64,000 nucleotides of DNA from an uncultured Alphaproteobacteria bacterium (GTDB lineage Bacteria; Pseudomonadota; Alphaproteobacteria; Micropepsales; Micropepsaceae). The stretch covers positions 26,928-90,927 of the forward strand of contig CAIOFO010000010.1 of NCBI GenBank assembly GCA_903857685.1, written 5' to 3'. Positions 20,458 to 30,025 of the stretch are shown piece after piece. Below the pieces are notes generated by a model that saw nothing but the letters and a program-made list of their open reading frames with translations, made no database searches and had not been told where the DNA came from. A program made the translations under genes and the position numbers. Position 1 is the stretch's first letter; each line of letters begins with the position of its first letter.

Positions 20458-20505
20458 GCCGAACTCCCCTGAAAGGAAGTCAAACAAATTTCGGGGCCAA
20501 TTGGA

Positions 20506-20519
20506 TTGATCCAGATCAA
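20506..20519. promoter_or_regulatory. FNR/FixK box for hemN-hemA
   Basis: Perfect palindrome TTGATCCAGATCAA, 48 bases before the hemN start. Part of a 19-base inverted repeat with the second box in the same intergenic region. Confidence 0.85.
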
Positions 20520-20553
20520 GACTGAAACCTGCGGCAACACGCCCCAATTCCTC

Positions 20554-20567
20554 TTGATCTGGATCAA
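20554..20567. promoter_or_regulatory. FNR/FixK box for the OmpW-like gene
   Basis: Perfect palindrome TTGATCTGGATCAA, 53 bases before the OmpW-like start codon. Including flanks, 20552-20570 is the exact reverse complement of 20503-20521. Confidence 0.85.
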
Positions 20568-20620
20568 TCCGTTCGGAGCGGCAGATGATAGCAAGGACCG
20601 GTCAACACAGAGGGTGCTTC

Positions 20621-21256
20621 ATGAAGACGAGAATAGCGTTGTTGTCGGTTTTGTTTTTGACGGGCGCGGCTTTCTCCGCCGGCGCGCAGACCGATTCGTC
20701 GGGGGTGGCAGGGTCCTTCCAGGTCCGCTTGCGCGGCGTGGCGGTGATCCCCGATCCGTCGGCGACCATCACGATTTCCGGCAAGAATATCGGCGGCACC
20801 ACGAAGGTGAGCGATTTCCTCGTTCCGGAAGCAGATCTGACCTATTTCCTGACCGACAATATCGGGGTCGAGGCGATTGCGGCCGTGACCAAGCACACAA
20901 TCAGCAACAGCGTCGCGGGACGGATTTCCAGCGTGTGGCTGCTGCCTCCAACGGTGACCGCCCAGTATCATTTCAATCCCAACGGCACCATTCGTCCCTA
21001 TGTCGGCGCGGGCATCAATTATACCTTCTTCTACGACCACAACAGCGCGCTTCCGGGCATCACCTTCAAGAACAATGTCGGCTTTGCGCTTCAGGCGGGT
21101 GCCGATGTGCCGGTCGGCGACGGCCCTTATTTCCTGAACGTGGACGTCAAGAAAATTTTCCTGAAAACCTCCATCCAGGCCAGCGGCGGCGCCGTGCAGG
21201 CGAAGGCCAGCCTTGATCCCTGGCTGCTGGGTCTGGGCGTGGGTATCCGTTTATAG
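20621..21256 (+). CDS. OmpW-family outer membrane protein
   Basis: About 211 residues with a signal peptide (MKTRIALLSVLFLTGAAFSAGA) and an eight-stranded beta-barrel pattern: SFQVRLRGVAVIPD near the N-terminus, EADLTYFLTDNIGVEAIAA, TAQYHF, IRPYVGAGINYTFFYD, and DPWLLGLGVGIRL ending close to the aromatic/aliphatic C-terminus. OmpW barrels pass small hydrophobic molecules and are often induced by anaerobiosis. The start follows a 12-codon shorter frame than the longest ORF, to leave an intact signal peptide. Its FixK box predicts low-oxygen induction. Confidence 0.85.
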   Translation: MKTRIALLSVLFLTGAAFSAGAQTDSSGVAGSFQVRLRGVAVIPDPSATITISGKNIGGTTKVSDFLVPEADLTYFLTDNIGVEAIAAVTKHTISNSVAGRISSVWLLPPTVTAQYHFNPNGTIRPYVGAGINYTFFYDHNSALPGITFKNNVGFALQAGADVPVGDGPYFLNVDVKKIFLKTSIQASGGAVQAKASLDPWLLGLGVGIRL

Positions 21257-21278
21257 GATAGGGAGGGAACGCCAGGAA

Positions 21279-21560
21279 GTGTTGTGCTGCGCACTGATCG
21301 CCATATTGCTGTGGCCGCTCGGACTGTTCGCGGTGGATGCACGATCACGCAAGGCCGGCGCGTCCGGCACGCCCGATTGCTGCCAACCCCGCCGTTGGCC
21401 TGTTGCCGCTGCGGCGGGAACGATAGCCGTCATGGCGATTCTTATAGGTATTAGTCCCTATTGGTTTCCTGCGGGCGCGCGTTCCGCAAATGTGATTTTT
21501 CATCACATCTGTTTTTTTGTCGCGCCATCCTCCATCGCCGTGGCGGCGGCGAAGCAATAA
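21279..21560 (+). CDS. Possible small two-span membrane protein
   Basis: A GTG-initiated frame of 93 residues with hydrophobic segments at the start (CALIAILLWPLGLFAV) and middle (VAAAAGTIAVMAILIGISPYWF). Weak candidates for a ribosome site (GAGGGAA, AGGA) precede it. It fills the 410-base space between the OmpW-like gene and ccoN and ends five bases before the FixK box. No family recognised; may be spurious. Confidence 0.35.
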   Translation: MLCCALIAILLWPLGLFAVDARSRKAGASGTPDCCQPRRWPVAAAAGTIAVMAILIGISPYWFPAGARSANVIFHHICFFVAPSSIAVAAAKQ

Positions 21561-21564
21561 CCGG

Positions 21565-21578
21565 TTGATCGCAATCAA
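21565..21578. promoter_or_regulatory. FNR/FixK box for the cco operon
   Basis: TTGATCGCAATCAA, both half-sites perfect, 91 bases before ccoN. Confidence 0.85.
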
Positions 21579-21669
21579 GGTGAGAGTTTGTCCATCATGC
21601 AACAAATATTCAAAGGGATTTCAATGCGCCATGTCATGCCGTTGAAAAATTCAAAGCGCGGGGACCTTC

Positions 21670-23307
21670 ATGCAAGTGCAAACTGAAACGCCGTGGCGGC
21701 TGGATCACATCATCATTCCCCTGATACTTTTTCTGGGGTTTTGCGCCGGCATGGCGGAATGGGCGCGCTCGCCCGACTGGCGCATGGTCGTCCAGGGCTG
21801 GACCTTCGCAGGCTGCATGGCCGTGATCGGCGCCTGGTATATGTGGATGTATTCCGGCCGGGTGCCTGACGACGAAAGCGGCCCCTATTGCGACACGGTC
21901 GTCAAGGCCGGTGTCGTCGCCGCGATGTTCTGGGGCATTGCCGGCATGCTGGTTGGCGTCATCATCGCGCTGCAGCTGTCTTTCCCCAACCTGTTCTATT
22001 TTCCCGACCTGGCCTGGACGAATTTCGGCCGCCTGCGGCCGCTGCATACGTCGGCGGTGATTTTCGCCTTCGGCGGAAATGTGCTGATCGCCACCTCTTT
22101 TTATGTGGTGCAGCGGACCTGCAAGGCGCGGCTGTGGGGTGGTTCGCTGCCCTGGTTCGTGTTCTGGGGCTACAATACCTTCATCCTTCTGGCGGGCACC
22201 GGCTATTTGCTGGGAATCACCCAGGCGCGGGAATATGCCGAGCCGGAATGGTATGCCGATATCTGGCTCACCATCGTGTGGGTCTGCTACCTGCTGACAT
22301 TCCTGGGCGCGATCATGAAGCGCAAGGAGCCGCATATCTATGTCGCGAACTGGTTCTATCTCGCCTTCATCGTGACCATCGCGGTCCTGCATATCGTCAA
22401 CAATCTGGCGATGCCGGTATCGCTGCTCGGCTCCAAGAGCTACTCGCTGTTTTCGGGCGTCCAGGATGCCCTGATCCAGTGGTGGTATGGGCATAACGCA
22501 GTCGGCTTCTTCCTGACGGCCGGCTTTCTGGGAATTGTCTATTACTTCATTCCCAAGCGGGCGCAGCGTCCGGTCTACTCCTACCGCCTCTCCATCATCC
22601 ATTTTTGGAGTCTGATTTTCATCTATATCTGGGCGGGCCCGCATCATCTTCTCTTCACCGCCCTTCCGGAATGGGTCCAGACGCTGGGCATGACCTTTTC
22701 GATCATTTTGTGGATGCCCAGTTGGGGCGGCATGATCAACGGGCTGATGACCCTGTCGGGTGCCTGGGACAAGTTGCGCACCGATCCGGTCCTGCGCATG
22801 CTGGTGGTCTCGGTGGCGTTCTACGGCATGGCGACCTTTGAAGGTCCGGTCATGTCGATAAAGACCGTCAACGCGCTTTCGCATTACACCAACTGGACGA
22901 TCGGGCATGTCCATTCCGGCGCTCTGGGCTGGGTGGGCTATGTCAGTTTCGGCGCGATTTACTGTCTTGTGCCCTGGCTGTGGAAGAAGAAGCTCTATTC
23001 CAACGCCCTGGTGGAATGGCATTTCTGGATTTCGACCCTGGGCATCGTCCTTTACATCACTTCGATGTGGGTTGCCGGCATCATGCAGGGCCTGATGTGG
23101 CGGGCTTATAATGACTACGGCTTCCTGGAATATTCCTTCGTCGAGGTCGTGCAGGCCATGCACCCCTATTACATTATCCGCGCCATCGGCGGGGCGATGT
23201 ACCTGGCGGGCACACTGGTCATGGCCTTCAACCTGTGGCGGACGGTGAGCAACGGCGCTCCGGAAATCTCTCTTCCCAAAGACATGATCGCGGAGCCTGC
23301 CCAATGA
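21670..23307 (+). CDS. ccoN: cbb3-type cytochrome c oxidase subunit I (CcoN)
   Basis: 545-residue catalytic subunit with about twelve spans and the low- and high-spin haem b/CuB site. Visible conserved histidines include [40 protein letters not shown] and [14 protein letters not shown]. cbb3 oxidases keep a high affinity for O2 and respire at micro-oxic levels. Heads the ccoNOQP-GHIS operon behind a FixK box; its TGA overlaps the ccoO start (ATGA). Confidence 0.97.
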   Translation: MQVQTETPWRLDHIIIPLILFLGFCAGMAEWARSPDWRMVVQGWTFAGCMAVIGAWYMWMYSGRVPDDESGPYCDTVVKAGVVAAMFWGIAGMLVGVIIALQLSFPNLFYFPDLAWTNFGRLRPLHTSAVIFAFGGNVLIATSFYVVQRTCKARLWGGSLPWFVFWGYNTFILLAGTGYLLGITQAREYAEPEWYADIWLTIVWVCYLLTFLGAIMKRKEPHIYVANWFYLAFIVTIAVLHIVNNLAMPVSLLGSKSYSLFSGVQDALIQWWYGHNAVGFFLTAGFLGIVYYFIPKRAQRPVYSYRLSIIHFWSLIFIYIWAGPHHLLFTALPEWVQTLGMTFSIILWMPSWGGMINGLMTLSGAWDKLRTDPVLRMLVVSVAFYGMATFEGPVMSIKTVNALSHYTNWTIGHVHSGALGWVGYVSFGAIYCLVPWLWKKKLYSNALVEWHFWISTLGIVLYITSMWVAGIMQGLMWRAYNDYGFLEYSFVEVVQAMHPYYIIRAIGGAMYLAGTLVMAFNLWRTVSNGAPEISLPKDMIAEPAQ

Positions 23308-24032
23308 TCCATGGTTGGTTGGAACGTAACTCAATCCTGCTGCTGATCGGCATCCTGCTCGTGGTCGCCGTCGGCGGCGCCGTCGAGATCACGCCGCTGT
23401 TCTGGGTCAACGGCACCGTCGAGCATATCAACGGCATGCGCCCCTACACGCCGCTGGAGCTGGAAGGCCGCAACATCTACACAAGGGAAGGCTGCTATCT
23501 GTGCCACAGCCAGCAGATCCGCACCCTGCGCGACGAGGTCGAACGCTATGGCCATTACAGCCTGGCCGCGGAAAGCGAGTATGATCATCCCTTCCAGTGG
23601 GGCTCGGAACGCACCGGTCCCGACCTGGCGCGTGTCGGCGCCAAATATTCCGACGAATGGCACCGGGCGCACCTGGCCGATCCGCGTTCGGTGGTGCCGG
23701 AATCCATCATGCCGCCCTACAAGTTCCTGGCGGAAACGCCGCTGGATTACCGCGACATCCGCGCCATTCTGGAAGCCAACAGCGATGTCGGCGTGCCTTA
23801 CAGCAAGGACCAGATCGCCCATGCCAAGGAAGACCTGGAAGCACAGGGAGATCCGAACGCGGAGGGTGTCGGCGCTTTCCAGAAACGCTATCCCAAGGCG
23901 CAGGCGCGCGATTTCGACGGCAATCCGAATCAGATCACGGAAGCCGACGCGCTGATCGCCTATCTGCAAATGCTGGGTACGCTGGTGGATTTCAAAACCT
24001 ACCAGGCCGATGCCCCGGAAAACCGGAGATAG
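23304..24032 (+). CDS. ccoO: cbb3-type cytochrome c oxidase subunit II (CcoO)
   Basis: 242 residues, membrane-anchored mono-haem cytochrome c: N-terminal span ([19 protein letters not shown]), haem site [13 protein letters not shown] and the axial-Met region [12 protein letters not shown]. It passes electrons from CcoP to CcoN. Start taken at MIHGWLER overlapping the ccoN stop; the longer frame reads through ccoN. Confidence 0.96.
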   Translation: MIHGWLERNSILLLIGILLVVAVGGAVEITPLFWVNGTVEHINGMRPYTPLELEGRNIYTREGCYLCHSQQIRTLRDEVERYGHYSLAAESEYDHPFQWGSERTGPDLARVGAKYSDEWHRAHLADPRSVVPESIMPPYKFLAETPLDYRDIRAILEANSDVGVPYSKDQIAHAKEDLEAQGDPNAEGVGAFQKRYPKAQARDFDGNPNQITEADALIAYLQMLGTLVDFKTYQADAPENRR

Positions 24033-24034
24033 CA

Positions 24035-24199
24035 ATGGAAACCTGGACCTTTGATGAAGTTCTGGCCTTCGCCCAAAGCTGGGGCGCGGTCTATTTCACC
24101 CTGATGTTCGTGGTGGTGCTGATTTACGCTTTCTGGCCGAAGAACCAGCCCGGCTTCCAGCGCGCCAAGAACATTCCGCTTGATGATGAAGGTGCATGA
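24035..24199 (+). CDS. ccoQ: cbb3-type oxidase small subunit CcoQ
   Basis: 54 residues: METWTFDEVLAFAQSWG, one membrane span (AVYFTLMFVVVLIYAFWP), then a polar tail. CcoQ stabilises the cbb3 complex. It lies two bases after ccoO and its stop overlaps the ccoP start, the standard gene order. Confidence 0.92.
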   Translation: METWTFDEVLAFAQSWGAVYFTLMFVVVLIYAFWPKNQPGFQRAKNIPLDDEGA

Positions 24200-25071
24200 T
24201 GTCGGATAAGAAGAATGAGATTGACGATGTTTCCGGTACCGAAACGACCGGTCACGAATGGGACGGCATCAAGGAACTGAATACGCCGCTGCCGCGCTGG
24301 TGGATCGGCATCTTTTATGCCTGCATTGTCTGGGCCATCGGCTACTGGATCGTGATGCCGGCGTGGCCGACCCTGAACGGCTATACCCATGGCTGGTTCA
24401 ATCATTCCCAGCGGGATGACGTCATGGCGCAGGTGGGTCTCCTCAAGGCGGCGCGCGCCTCGAAGGAGCGTGAACTCAGCAATGCGACCCTGGCGCAGAT
24501 CCAGTCCAATCCCGAACTGCTGCAATTCGCCCAGGCCGAGGGCAAGTCGGCCTTTGGCGACAATTGCGCGCCTTGCCATGGCTCCGGCGGCCAGGGCGCT
24601 CATGGTTATCCCAATTTGAACGACGACGTCTGGCTGTGGGGCGGTTCGCTGGCTGATATCCAGCACACCATCACGGTGGGCGTGCGCTCGACGGCAGCGG
24701 AAACCCGCCAGTCGCAAATGCCGTCCTTTGGCCGTGATGCCATGCTCAAGCCGGCGCAGGTCGACGATCTGACGGAATATGTCGTTCATCTCTCCGGACG
24801 TCCGGCCAATGGAGCGGCGGTGACGCGGGCGACCAAGTTGTTCGCGGACAATTGCGCCATGTGTCACGGGCCCGAAGGCAAAGGCAACCGGACCATGGGT
24901 GCGCCGAATCTCACGGACAATGATTGGCTCTATGGGCCCAGGCGCGAGGATATCCATGACCAGATCTGGAACGGCCATGGCGGCGTCATGCCGACCTGGG
25001 GCGGCCGGTTGACGCCCGAAACTATCAAGGCGCTTGCGGTCTATGTGCACGGCCTTGGCGGCGGTGAATAG
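24196..25071 (+). CDS. ccoP: cbb3-type cytochrome c oxidase subunit III (CcoP)
   Basis: 291 residues with the family N-terminus (HEWDGIKELNTPLPRWW), one membrane span and two c-type haem domains: CAPCH with its downstream MPSFG, and CAMCH with downstream MPTWGG. It receives electrons from soluble cytochrome c or c4-type donors. An immediate second ATG at 24199 could also be used. Confidence 0.96.
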   Translation: MMSDKKNEIDDVSGTETTGHEWDGIKELNTPLPRWWIGIFYACIVWAIGYWIVMPAWPTLNGYTHGWFNHSQRDDVMAQVGLLKAARASKERELSNATLAQIQSNPELLQFAQAEGKSAFGDNCAPCHGSGGQGAHGYPNLNDDVWLWGGSLADIQHTITVGVRSTAAETRQSQMPSFGRDAMLKPAQVDDLTEYVVHLSGRPANGAAVTRATKLFADNCAMCHGPEGKGNRTMGAPNLTDNDWLYGPRREDIHDQIWNGHGGVMPTWGGRLTPETIKALAVYVHGLGGGE

Positions 25072-25082
25072 GCGATGGCCTC

Positions 25083-26597
25083 ATGACCGCCTTGCCGAAT
25101 ATCGACCTGCGCCAGGCGCAAACCGTCCCGGTGATGGCGGCTGATGGTGTGACGCGGTCGGAGGCCGAGGCCAGCAACAGCGCGGCGAATCGCAAGCTCT
25201 ACAAGTCCCGGGTGCCGATCTATCCCAAGGAGATGGACGGTATTTATCGCTACATCAAATGGGCGATGATGGCCTTCACGCTCAGCATCTATTACCTGGT
25301 TCCCTGGCTGCGCTGGGACAGGGGCGCCGGTGCGCCGCACCAGGCCGTCCTGGTCGATATGACCCATGAAAGGCTCTATTTCTTCTTCATCGAGATCTGG
25401 CCGCAGGAAGTCTACTACATCACCGGCCTGCTCATACTTTCGGCGGTAGCGCTGTTCCTGATCAATGCGCTGTTCGGGCGGTTGTGGTGCGGCTATTCCT
25501 GTCCGCAGACCGTCTGGACGGACCTGTTCATCTGGGTCGAAACCAAGATCGAGGGTGACCGCGGCGCCCGCATCCGCCTGGCGGCGGAGCCCTGGACCTT
25601 GCGGAAAGTCGCCAAGCGCGTCTCCAAGCACGCGATCTGGCTGGGTTTCGCGGTGGCGACCGGCGGCGCCTGGGTATTCTATTTCAACGACGCTCCGACA
25701 CTGCTGCACCAACTGATGACCGGAGCTGCGAGCTTCGGCGTCTATTCGGCAATCGCGATACTGGCTTTCACCACCTACACGCTGGGCGGCCTGATGCGCG
25801 AACAGGTTTGCACTTATATGTGCCCCTGGCCGCGCATCCAGGCGGCGATGACCGACAATGAAGCGCTATCGGTGACTTATCGCCGTGACCGCGGCGAACC
25901 GCGCGGCGCCCACAGGAAAGGTGAGCCCTGGGACAATCGCGGCAGTTGCATTGACTGCAATCAGTGTGTCGCGGCCTGTCCGATGGGCATTGATATCCGG
26001 GATGGCTCCCAGCTCGAATGTATCAATTGCGCCCTATGCGTCGATGCCTGCGATGAAGTCATGCTGCGCATTGGCCAGCCCAAGGGCCTGATCGCCTTTG
26101 ATACCGAAGCCAATGTGCTGCGGCGGCTGAAGGGCGACAAGCCCCGCTTCCGCTTCCTGCGCCCGCGCACGATGCTTTATTCCGCCATCCTGGTGGTGGT
26201 CAGCGCCATCATGCTGTTCAGCCTGGTGGATCGCCGCACCGTGGACCTGGATGTGCTGCGGGACCGCAATCCCAACTTCGTCACCCTGGCCGATGGCGCA
26301 GTGCGCAACGGCTATACCCTCAAGCTGATGAACCGCGACCAGGCTCCGCGCGTGCTGAACCTGGCCGTGTCCGGCATCGCAGCCCGCGAAATCAATATTA
26401 TCGGCGTGGGGGTTGTCGTGCCGCCGGTGCCGCTGGGCGTTGATCCCGACAGGGTCCGCACCTTGCGCCTTTTGATCACCGTGGATCGCAGCCGGGTAAG
26501 ACCGGGCACGCAGGCAGTGACATTTTCCCTGACTGATCCGGCGCGGGGGGAGACGCGCACCGTCGAAACCGTATTCGTATCGGGAGACCAGAAATGA
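25083..26597 (+). CDS. ccoG: cbb3 oxidase assembly protein CcoG (FixG/RdxA)
   Basis: 504-residue membrane protein with five or so spans and a ferredoxin domain with two 4Fe-4S motifs (CIDCNQCVAACPMGIDIR and CINCALCVDACDEVM), plus the membrane CGYSCPQTVW and CTYMCPWPRIQ motifs. CcoG reduces Cu(II) for CuB insertion into the oxidase. Its stop overlaps the ccoH start. Confidence 0.95.
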   Translation: MTALPNIDLRQAQTVPVMAADGVTRSEAEASNSAANRKLYKSRVPIYPKEMDGIYRYIKWAMMAFTLSIYYLVPWLRWDRGAGAPHQAVLVDMTHERLYFFFIEIWPQEVYYITGLLILSAVALFLINALFGRLWCGYSCPQTVWTDLFIWVETKIEGDRGARIRLAAEPWTLRKVAKRVSKHAIWLGFAVATGGAWVFYFNDAPTLLHQLMTGAASFGVYSAIAILAFTTYTLGGLMREQVCTYMCPWPRIQAAMTDNEALSVTYRRDRGEPRGAHRKGEPWDNRGSCIDCNQCVAACPMGIDIRDGSQLECINCALCVDACDEVMLRIGQPKGLIAFDTEANVLRRLKGDKPRFRFLRPRTMLYSAILVVVSAIMLFSLVDRRTVDLDVLRDRNPNFVTLADGAVRNGYTLKLMNRDQAPRVLNLAVSGIAAREINIIGVGVVVPPVPLGVDPDRVRTLRLLITVDRSRVRPGTQAVTFSLTDPARGETRTVETVFVSGDQK

Positions 26598-27073
26598 CCA
26601 GGACACTGACCGGCCGCGGCGTGCTGCTCTGGCTGACCGCCTTTTTCGGCATCATTTTTGCAACCAATTTCTATTTCGTCACCGCCGCGATCAAGACTTT
26701 CAGCGGCGAAGATGTGGGTGATCCCTATATGCTGGGCGTCGAGTACAACAGCACCCTTGGCCGGCGCGCCGAACAGCAGAAGCTGGGCTGGACATCCACC
26801 ATTTCCGCAGAACGCCTGCCTGGCGGCCCGGTGCGCGTCAGCGTCACCTTGCGCCATGCCGATGGCGCGCCCGAGACGGATTCGACATTGCAGGGCAGGC
26901 TGCGGCATCCCAGCAATGGTGGATTGGACCGCGCCCTGACCTTCAGGCAGACGGCGCCGGGACTCTTCCAGGCGGATTTGTCGGGCGTAAGCTCGGGCAA
27001 CTGGGATGTCCTGGTCAACACTCCAGAACAGGACGCGCCCTTTGAGGCAACGCGCCGCGTGTGGCTGCGGTGA
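26594..27073 (+). CDS. ccoH: cbb3 oxidase accessory protein CcoH (FixH)
   Basis: 159 residues: a single N-terminal span (GVLLWLTAFFGIIFATNFYFV), the conserved YMLGVEYNSTL segment, then a periplasmic immunoglobulin-like domain ending in WDVLVN and VWLR. FixH proteins are needed for stable cbb3 assembly. Overlaps ccoG and ccoI at both ends. Confidence 0.93.
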   Translation: MTRTLTGRGVLLWLTAFFGIIFATNFYFVTAAIKTFSGEDVGDPYMLGVEYNSTLGRRAEQQKLGWTSTISAERLPGGPVRVSVTLRHADGAPETDSTLQGRLRHPSNGGLDRALTFRQTAPGLFQADLSGVSSGNWDVLVNTPEQDAPFEATRRVWLR

Positions 27074-29247
27074 ACCTGGCGCTTCGCTCGGCCGACATGG
27101 CCGATGACCTGTCGCGCCATCTTCTCCCGGGCGACGATGGCAATTGCCAGTTCGAAATTGCGGTCAAGGGCGCGCGCTGTGCAAATTGCATCGCCAAGAT
27201 TGAAACCGGAGTCCGCGCCCTAGCTGGCGTGAGCGAAGCTCGCCTCAACCTTTCCACGGGAAAGCTCACCGTCGGCTGGAAGCGCGGAGCCGCTTCGCCC
27301 CATGCCGTGCTGCGCCGGATTCGCGATCTGGGTTACGAGGCCCAGCCCTTCGATGCCGCCGCGACATTGTCCAGCGGCGAGCAGGAAGGGCGCCTGCTAC
27401 TGCGCTGCATGGCCATAGCGGGTTTCGGCACCGTATTCATCATGGGTCTTGCCGACGCAGTCTGGTATGGCGGCGGCGACATGGAAGCGGCCACGCGGCA
27501 GAGCCTTTTCTGGCTGGCCGCCGCCGTGGCCATTCCGATAACATTTTATGCCGGCCAGCCCTTTTTCCTCTCGGCATTTCGCGCCCTGCGCCGCGGCAAC
27601 GCCAATATGGATGTGCCGATCAGCGCCGCGCTGATCCTGTCGCTGGGCCTCAGTCTCTATCAGACAGTCCAGCATGGAACGCACAATTACTTCGATGCCG
27701 CGGTGATGCTGACCTTCCTGCTGCTGATCGGCCGCTATCTCGACTACAGGCTCCGCAGCAGGGCGCAGGGCGCGGCCCGGCACCTTCTGGCCCTGCAATC
27801 GCTGTTGGCGCGCCGCATCCGGCCGGATGGCGATCTCGAAACCGTGGCGGCGCGCGACCTGGCGCCCGGCGACCGGTTGCTGCTGGCGAGCGGCGACCGC
27901 GTACCGGTGAACGCAGTCCTGGAAGAGCATGCCACCGAAGCCGATATGTCCCTGGTCACCGGCGAAAGCATGCCGCAACCTTTCGCTCCCGGCGAGGCGA
28001 TCTATGCCGGAGCTGTCATCACAGGCGCGCCTGCGATCCTGCGCGCCACCGCGCGGGTCGAGGATTCGCTGGTCGCCGACCTGGCGCGGCTGCTGGAAGC
28101 CGGACAGCAATCGCGCAGCCTCTATGTCAAGCTGGCGGACCGCGCCGCCCGCGCCTATGTGCCGCTGGTCTGCGGCCTGGCGCTTGCGGTCTTCGTCGGC
28201 TGGCTGGGCATGGGCGCCTCCATCGCGGTCGCCGCGACCAACGCCATCACCGTGCTGATCATCACCTGTCCCTGCGCCCTGGGCCTTGCCGTTCCCGCGG
28301 TGCAGATCGTGGCGACCGGCCGGCTGTTCCAGCGCGGCGTCTTCGTCAAATCCGGTGACGCCTTGGAGCGGCTGGCGGAAATCGACCTGGCGGTGTTCGA
28401 CAAGACGGGCACCCTGACAACCGGTGTCCCGGCACTGCGCAATGCGGCGGATGTTTCCCCCGCCATCCTGGAGCAGGCCGCCCAACTGGCGCGGGCAAGC
28501 CGGCATCCGCTGGCCCAGGCGCTGGCGGCAGCGGCGGGTCCGGGGCCGGTGGCGCCGGGCGTGCGCGAAACCATCGGCATGGGACTCGAAACGGCCGATT
28601 CGGCCCGCAAACTGGGCAATGCCGCCTGGTGCGGCCTGGATCCCGGCGCACACAAGGGCGGCATGTGGTTCTGCCGCGATGGCGCGGCGCCCGTTCATTT
28701 TGTCTTTCATGAAACCATCCGGCCCGAGGCCGGCGCCGTGGTTGCGGCGCTGCTGAGACGCGGAATCTCCGTCGAGATGCTGAGCGGCGATCACCCGATG
28801 GCTGCCGCGGAAATCGCAGCGCGCGCCGGAATCGCGCAATGGCACGCTGGCGTCGGCGCGCGGGAGAAAGCGGCGCGCCTGCAGGCGTTGAAGGCGGAAG
28901 GCCGGCATGTGCTGATGGTGGGAGACGGCATCAATGACGCCGCCGCCATGGGTCTGGCGCATGTTTCGATCGCGCCAGGCTCCGCCGCAGATGTCAGCCA
29001 GCAGGCGTCAGACATGGTGCTGCGCGGCCAGGACTTGACGCCGCTGGTGGAGGCGCTGGACGTCGCGCGCAAGGCGCGCCGGCTGGTGCTGCAGAATTTT
29101 GCGCTCGCCCTTCTTTACAATCTCACCGCCATCCCCCTGGCGGCCCTGGGCTTCGTCACGCCCCTGATCGCGGCGGCCACCATGGCTGGCTCCTCCCTGC
29201 TGGTCACGCTCAATGCGCTGCGCCTGAGCCTTGCGGGCAAACCATGA
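27070..29247 (+). CDS. ccoI: Copper-exporting P1B-type ATPase for cbb3 assembly, CcoI (FixI)
   Basis: About 725 residues. N-terminal metal-binding domain with GARCANCIAKIE (CxxC), membrane CPC motif (ITCPCALGLAVP), actuator TGESMP, phosphorylation DKTGTLTTG, the HP element (SRHPLAQAL) and GDGINDAAAM. It delivers Cu to the periplasm for the oxidase CuB site. The start is ambiguous: GTG at 27061 or GTG at 27070 (GTGA overlap with the ccoH stop); the latter was chosen for coupling. Confidence 0.94.
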   Translation: MNLALRSADMADDLSRHLLPGDDGNCQFEIAVKGARCANCIAKIETGVRALAGVSEARLNLSTGKLTVGWKRGAASPHAVLRRIRDLGYEAQPFDAAATLSSGEQEGRLLLRCMAIAGFGTVFIMGLADAVWYGGGDMEAATRQSLFWLAAAVAIPITFYAGQPFFLSAFRALRRGNANMDVPISAALILSLGLSLYQTVQHGTHNYFDAAVMLTFLLLIGRYLDYRLRSRAQGAARHLLALQSLLARRIRPDGDLETVAARDLAPGDRLLLASGDRVPVNAVLEEHATEADMSLVTGESMPQPFAPGEAIYAGAVITGAPAILRATARVEDSLVADLARLLEAGQQSRSLYVKLADRAARAYVPLVCGLALAVFVGWLGMGASIAVAATNAITVLIITCPCALGLAVPAVQIVATGRLFQRGVFVKSGDALERLAEIDLAVFDKTGTLTTGVPALRNAADVSPAILEQAAQLARASRHPLAQALAAAAGPGPVAPGVRETIGMGLETADSARKLGNAAWCGLDPGAHKGGMWFCRDGAAPVHFVFHETIRPEAGAVVAALLRRGISVEMLSGDHPMAAAEIAARAGIAQWHAGVGAREKAARLQALKAEGRHVLMVGDGINDAAAMGLAHVSIAPGSAADVSQQASDMVLRGQDLTPLVEALDVARKARRLVLQNFALALLYNLTAIPLAALGFVTPLIAAATMAGSSLLVTLNALRLSLAGKP

Positions 29248-29387
29248 GCGGCGTTGCGCTCATCATTGCCTCCGCTCTCGGCGTGGGCCTGACCGCGCTG
29301 GCGGTGCTGCTATGGGCCCTGAATTCGGGGCAATATGACGACCCGGACGGCGCTGCGGAACGCATCCTTCTCGACGACGGTGATTGA
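29244..29387 (+). CDS. ccoS: cbb3 oxidase maturation protein CcoS
   Basis: 47 residues: one membrane span (ALIIASALGVGLTALAVLLWAL) followed by the family signature NSGQYDDPDGAAERIL, ending in acidic residues. CcoS is required for cofactor insertion into cbb3. ATGA overlap with ccoI; last gene of the ccoGHIS unit. Confidence 0.93.
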   Translation: MSGVALIIASALGVGLTALAVLLWALNSGQYDDPDGAAERILLDDGD

Positions 29388-29405
29388 CGGCTGCCGCCCG
29401 GCGCG

Positions 29406-29419
29406 TTGATCGGGATCAA
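29406..29419. promoter_or_regulatory. FNR/FixK box before the channel-like gene
   Basis: TTGATCGGGATCAA, both halves perfect, 46 bases before the start of the next gene. Confidence 0.85.
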
Positions 29420-29465
29420 GGTTCATTGTTCCTTGCCCAGGCAATATCAGAATTTGGGAAAACGC

Positions 29466-29897
29466 ATGTTGCAGAACCTGGTGGCCGGAACGAGCCTCGT
29501 GGCGTTGTCGGTGCTGATACATACTGCCGGGCTGATCCTGATAGGCAGCGCCACGCCTTCATTTGCCCGCAGGCTTGGCCTGCAAAATCACAATATCGGC
29601 AGGACCCTGGTGATGACCGCCACTGTACTGGGAATTCTCGGCATTTTGACGGTCGAGGTGTGGAGCTGGGCGCTCGCTTACGCCTGGTTTCACACCACGG
29701 CCAGTTTTGCGGATGCGCTCTATCTTTCCACGTCGATGTTCTCGACCATCGGCTATGGGCCGATCAACTTCGATCCGCATTGGAGGCTCATGACCGCGCT
29801 GGAAGGCATAAACGGCTTTCTGCTGATCGGTTGGTCCACCGCGTTCCTGGTGCGGGCCTCGACCCGTCATGGGCCGTTCCGCAAGGATCATTTCTGA
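29466..29897 (+). CDS. Two-span ion-channel-like membrane protein
   Basis: 143 residues. Two or three N-terminal hydrophobic segments, then a pore-loop-like segment MFSTIGYGPINF close to the K+-channel selectivity filter TxGYG(D), and a final helix (GINGFLLIGWSTAFLVRA). This resembles Ion_trans_2 small channels, though the Asp normally after GYG is Pro here. The ATG was taken at MLQNLVAG, after the FixK box that overlaps the longer frame. Substrate and gating cannot be read from the sequence. Confidence 0.75.
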   Translation: MLQNLVAGTSLVALSVLIHTAGLILIGSATPSFARRLGLQNHNIGRTLVMTATVLGILGILTVEVWSWALAYAWFHTTASFADALYLSTSMFSTIGYGPINFDPHWRLMTALEGINGFLLIGWSTAFLVRASTRHGPFRKDHF

Positions 29898-29940
29898 ACC
29901 GCCTGGCCAACCGGACCCTGTGGACCGGGCGAAGAACGGC

Positions 29941-29954
29941 TTGACCTGGATCAA
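29941..29954. promoter_or_regulatory. FNR/FixK box before the c4-type cytochrome
   Basis: TTGACCTGGATCAA: one base from the perfect palindrome and a full match to the FixK consensus TTG(A/C)-N6-(T/G)CAA. It is 71 bases before the cytochrome gene. Confidence 0.75.
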
Positions 29955-30025
29955 GGCGCAGCCGCCCGTGCGGTTCACAGTATGGCTGGCTGGTCCTAGG
30001 GCCGGTATCCATTTGGGGTTTTGCC

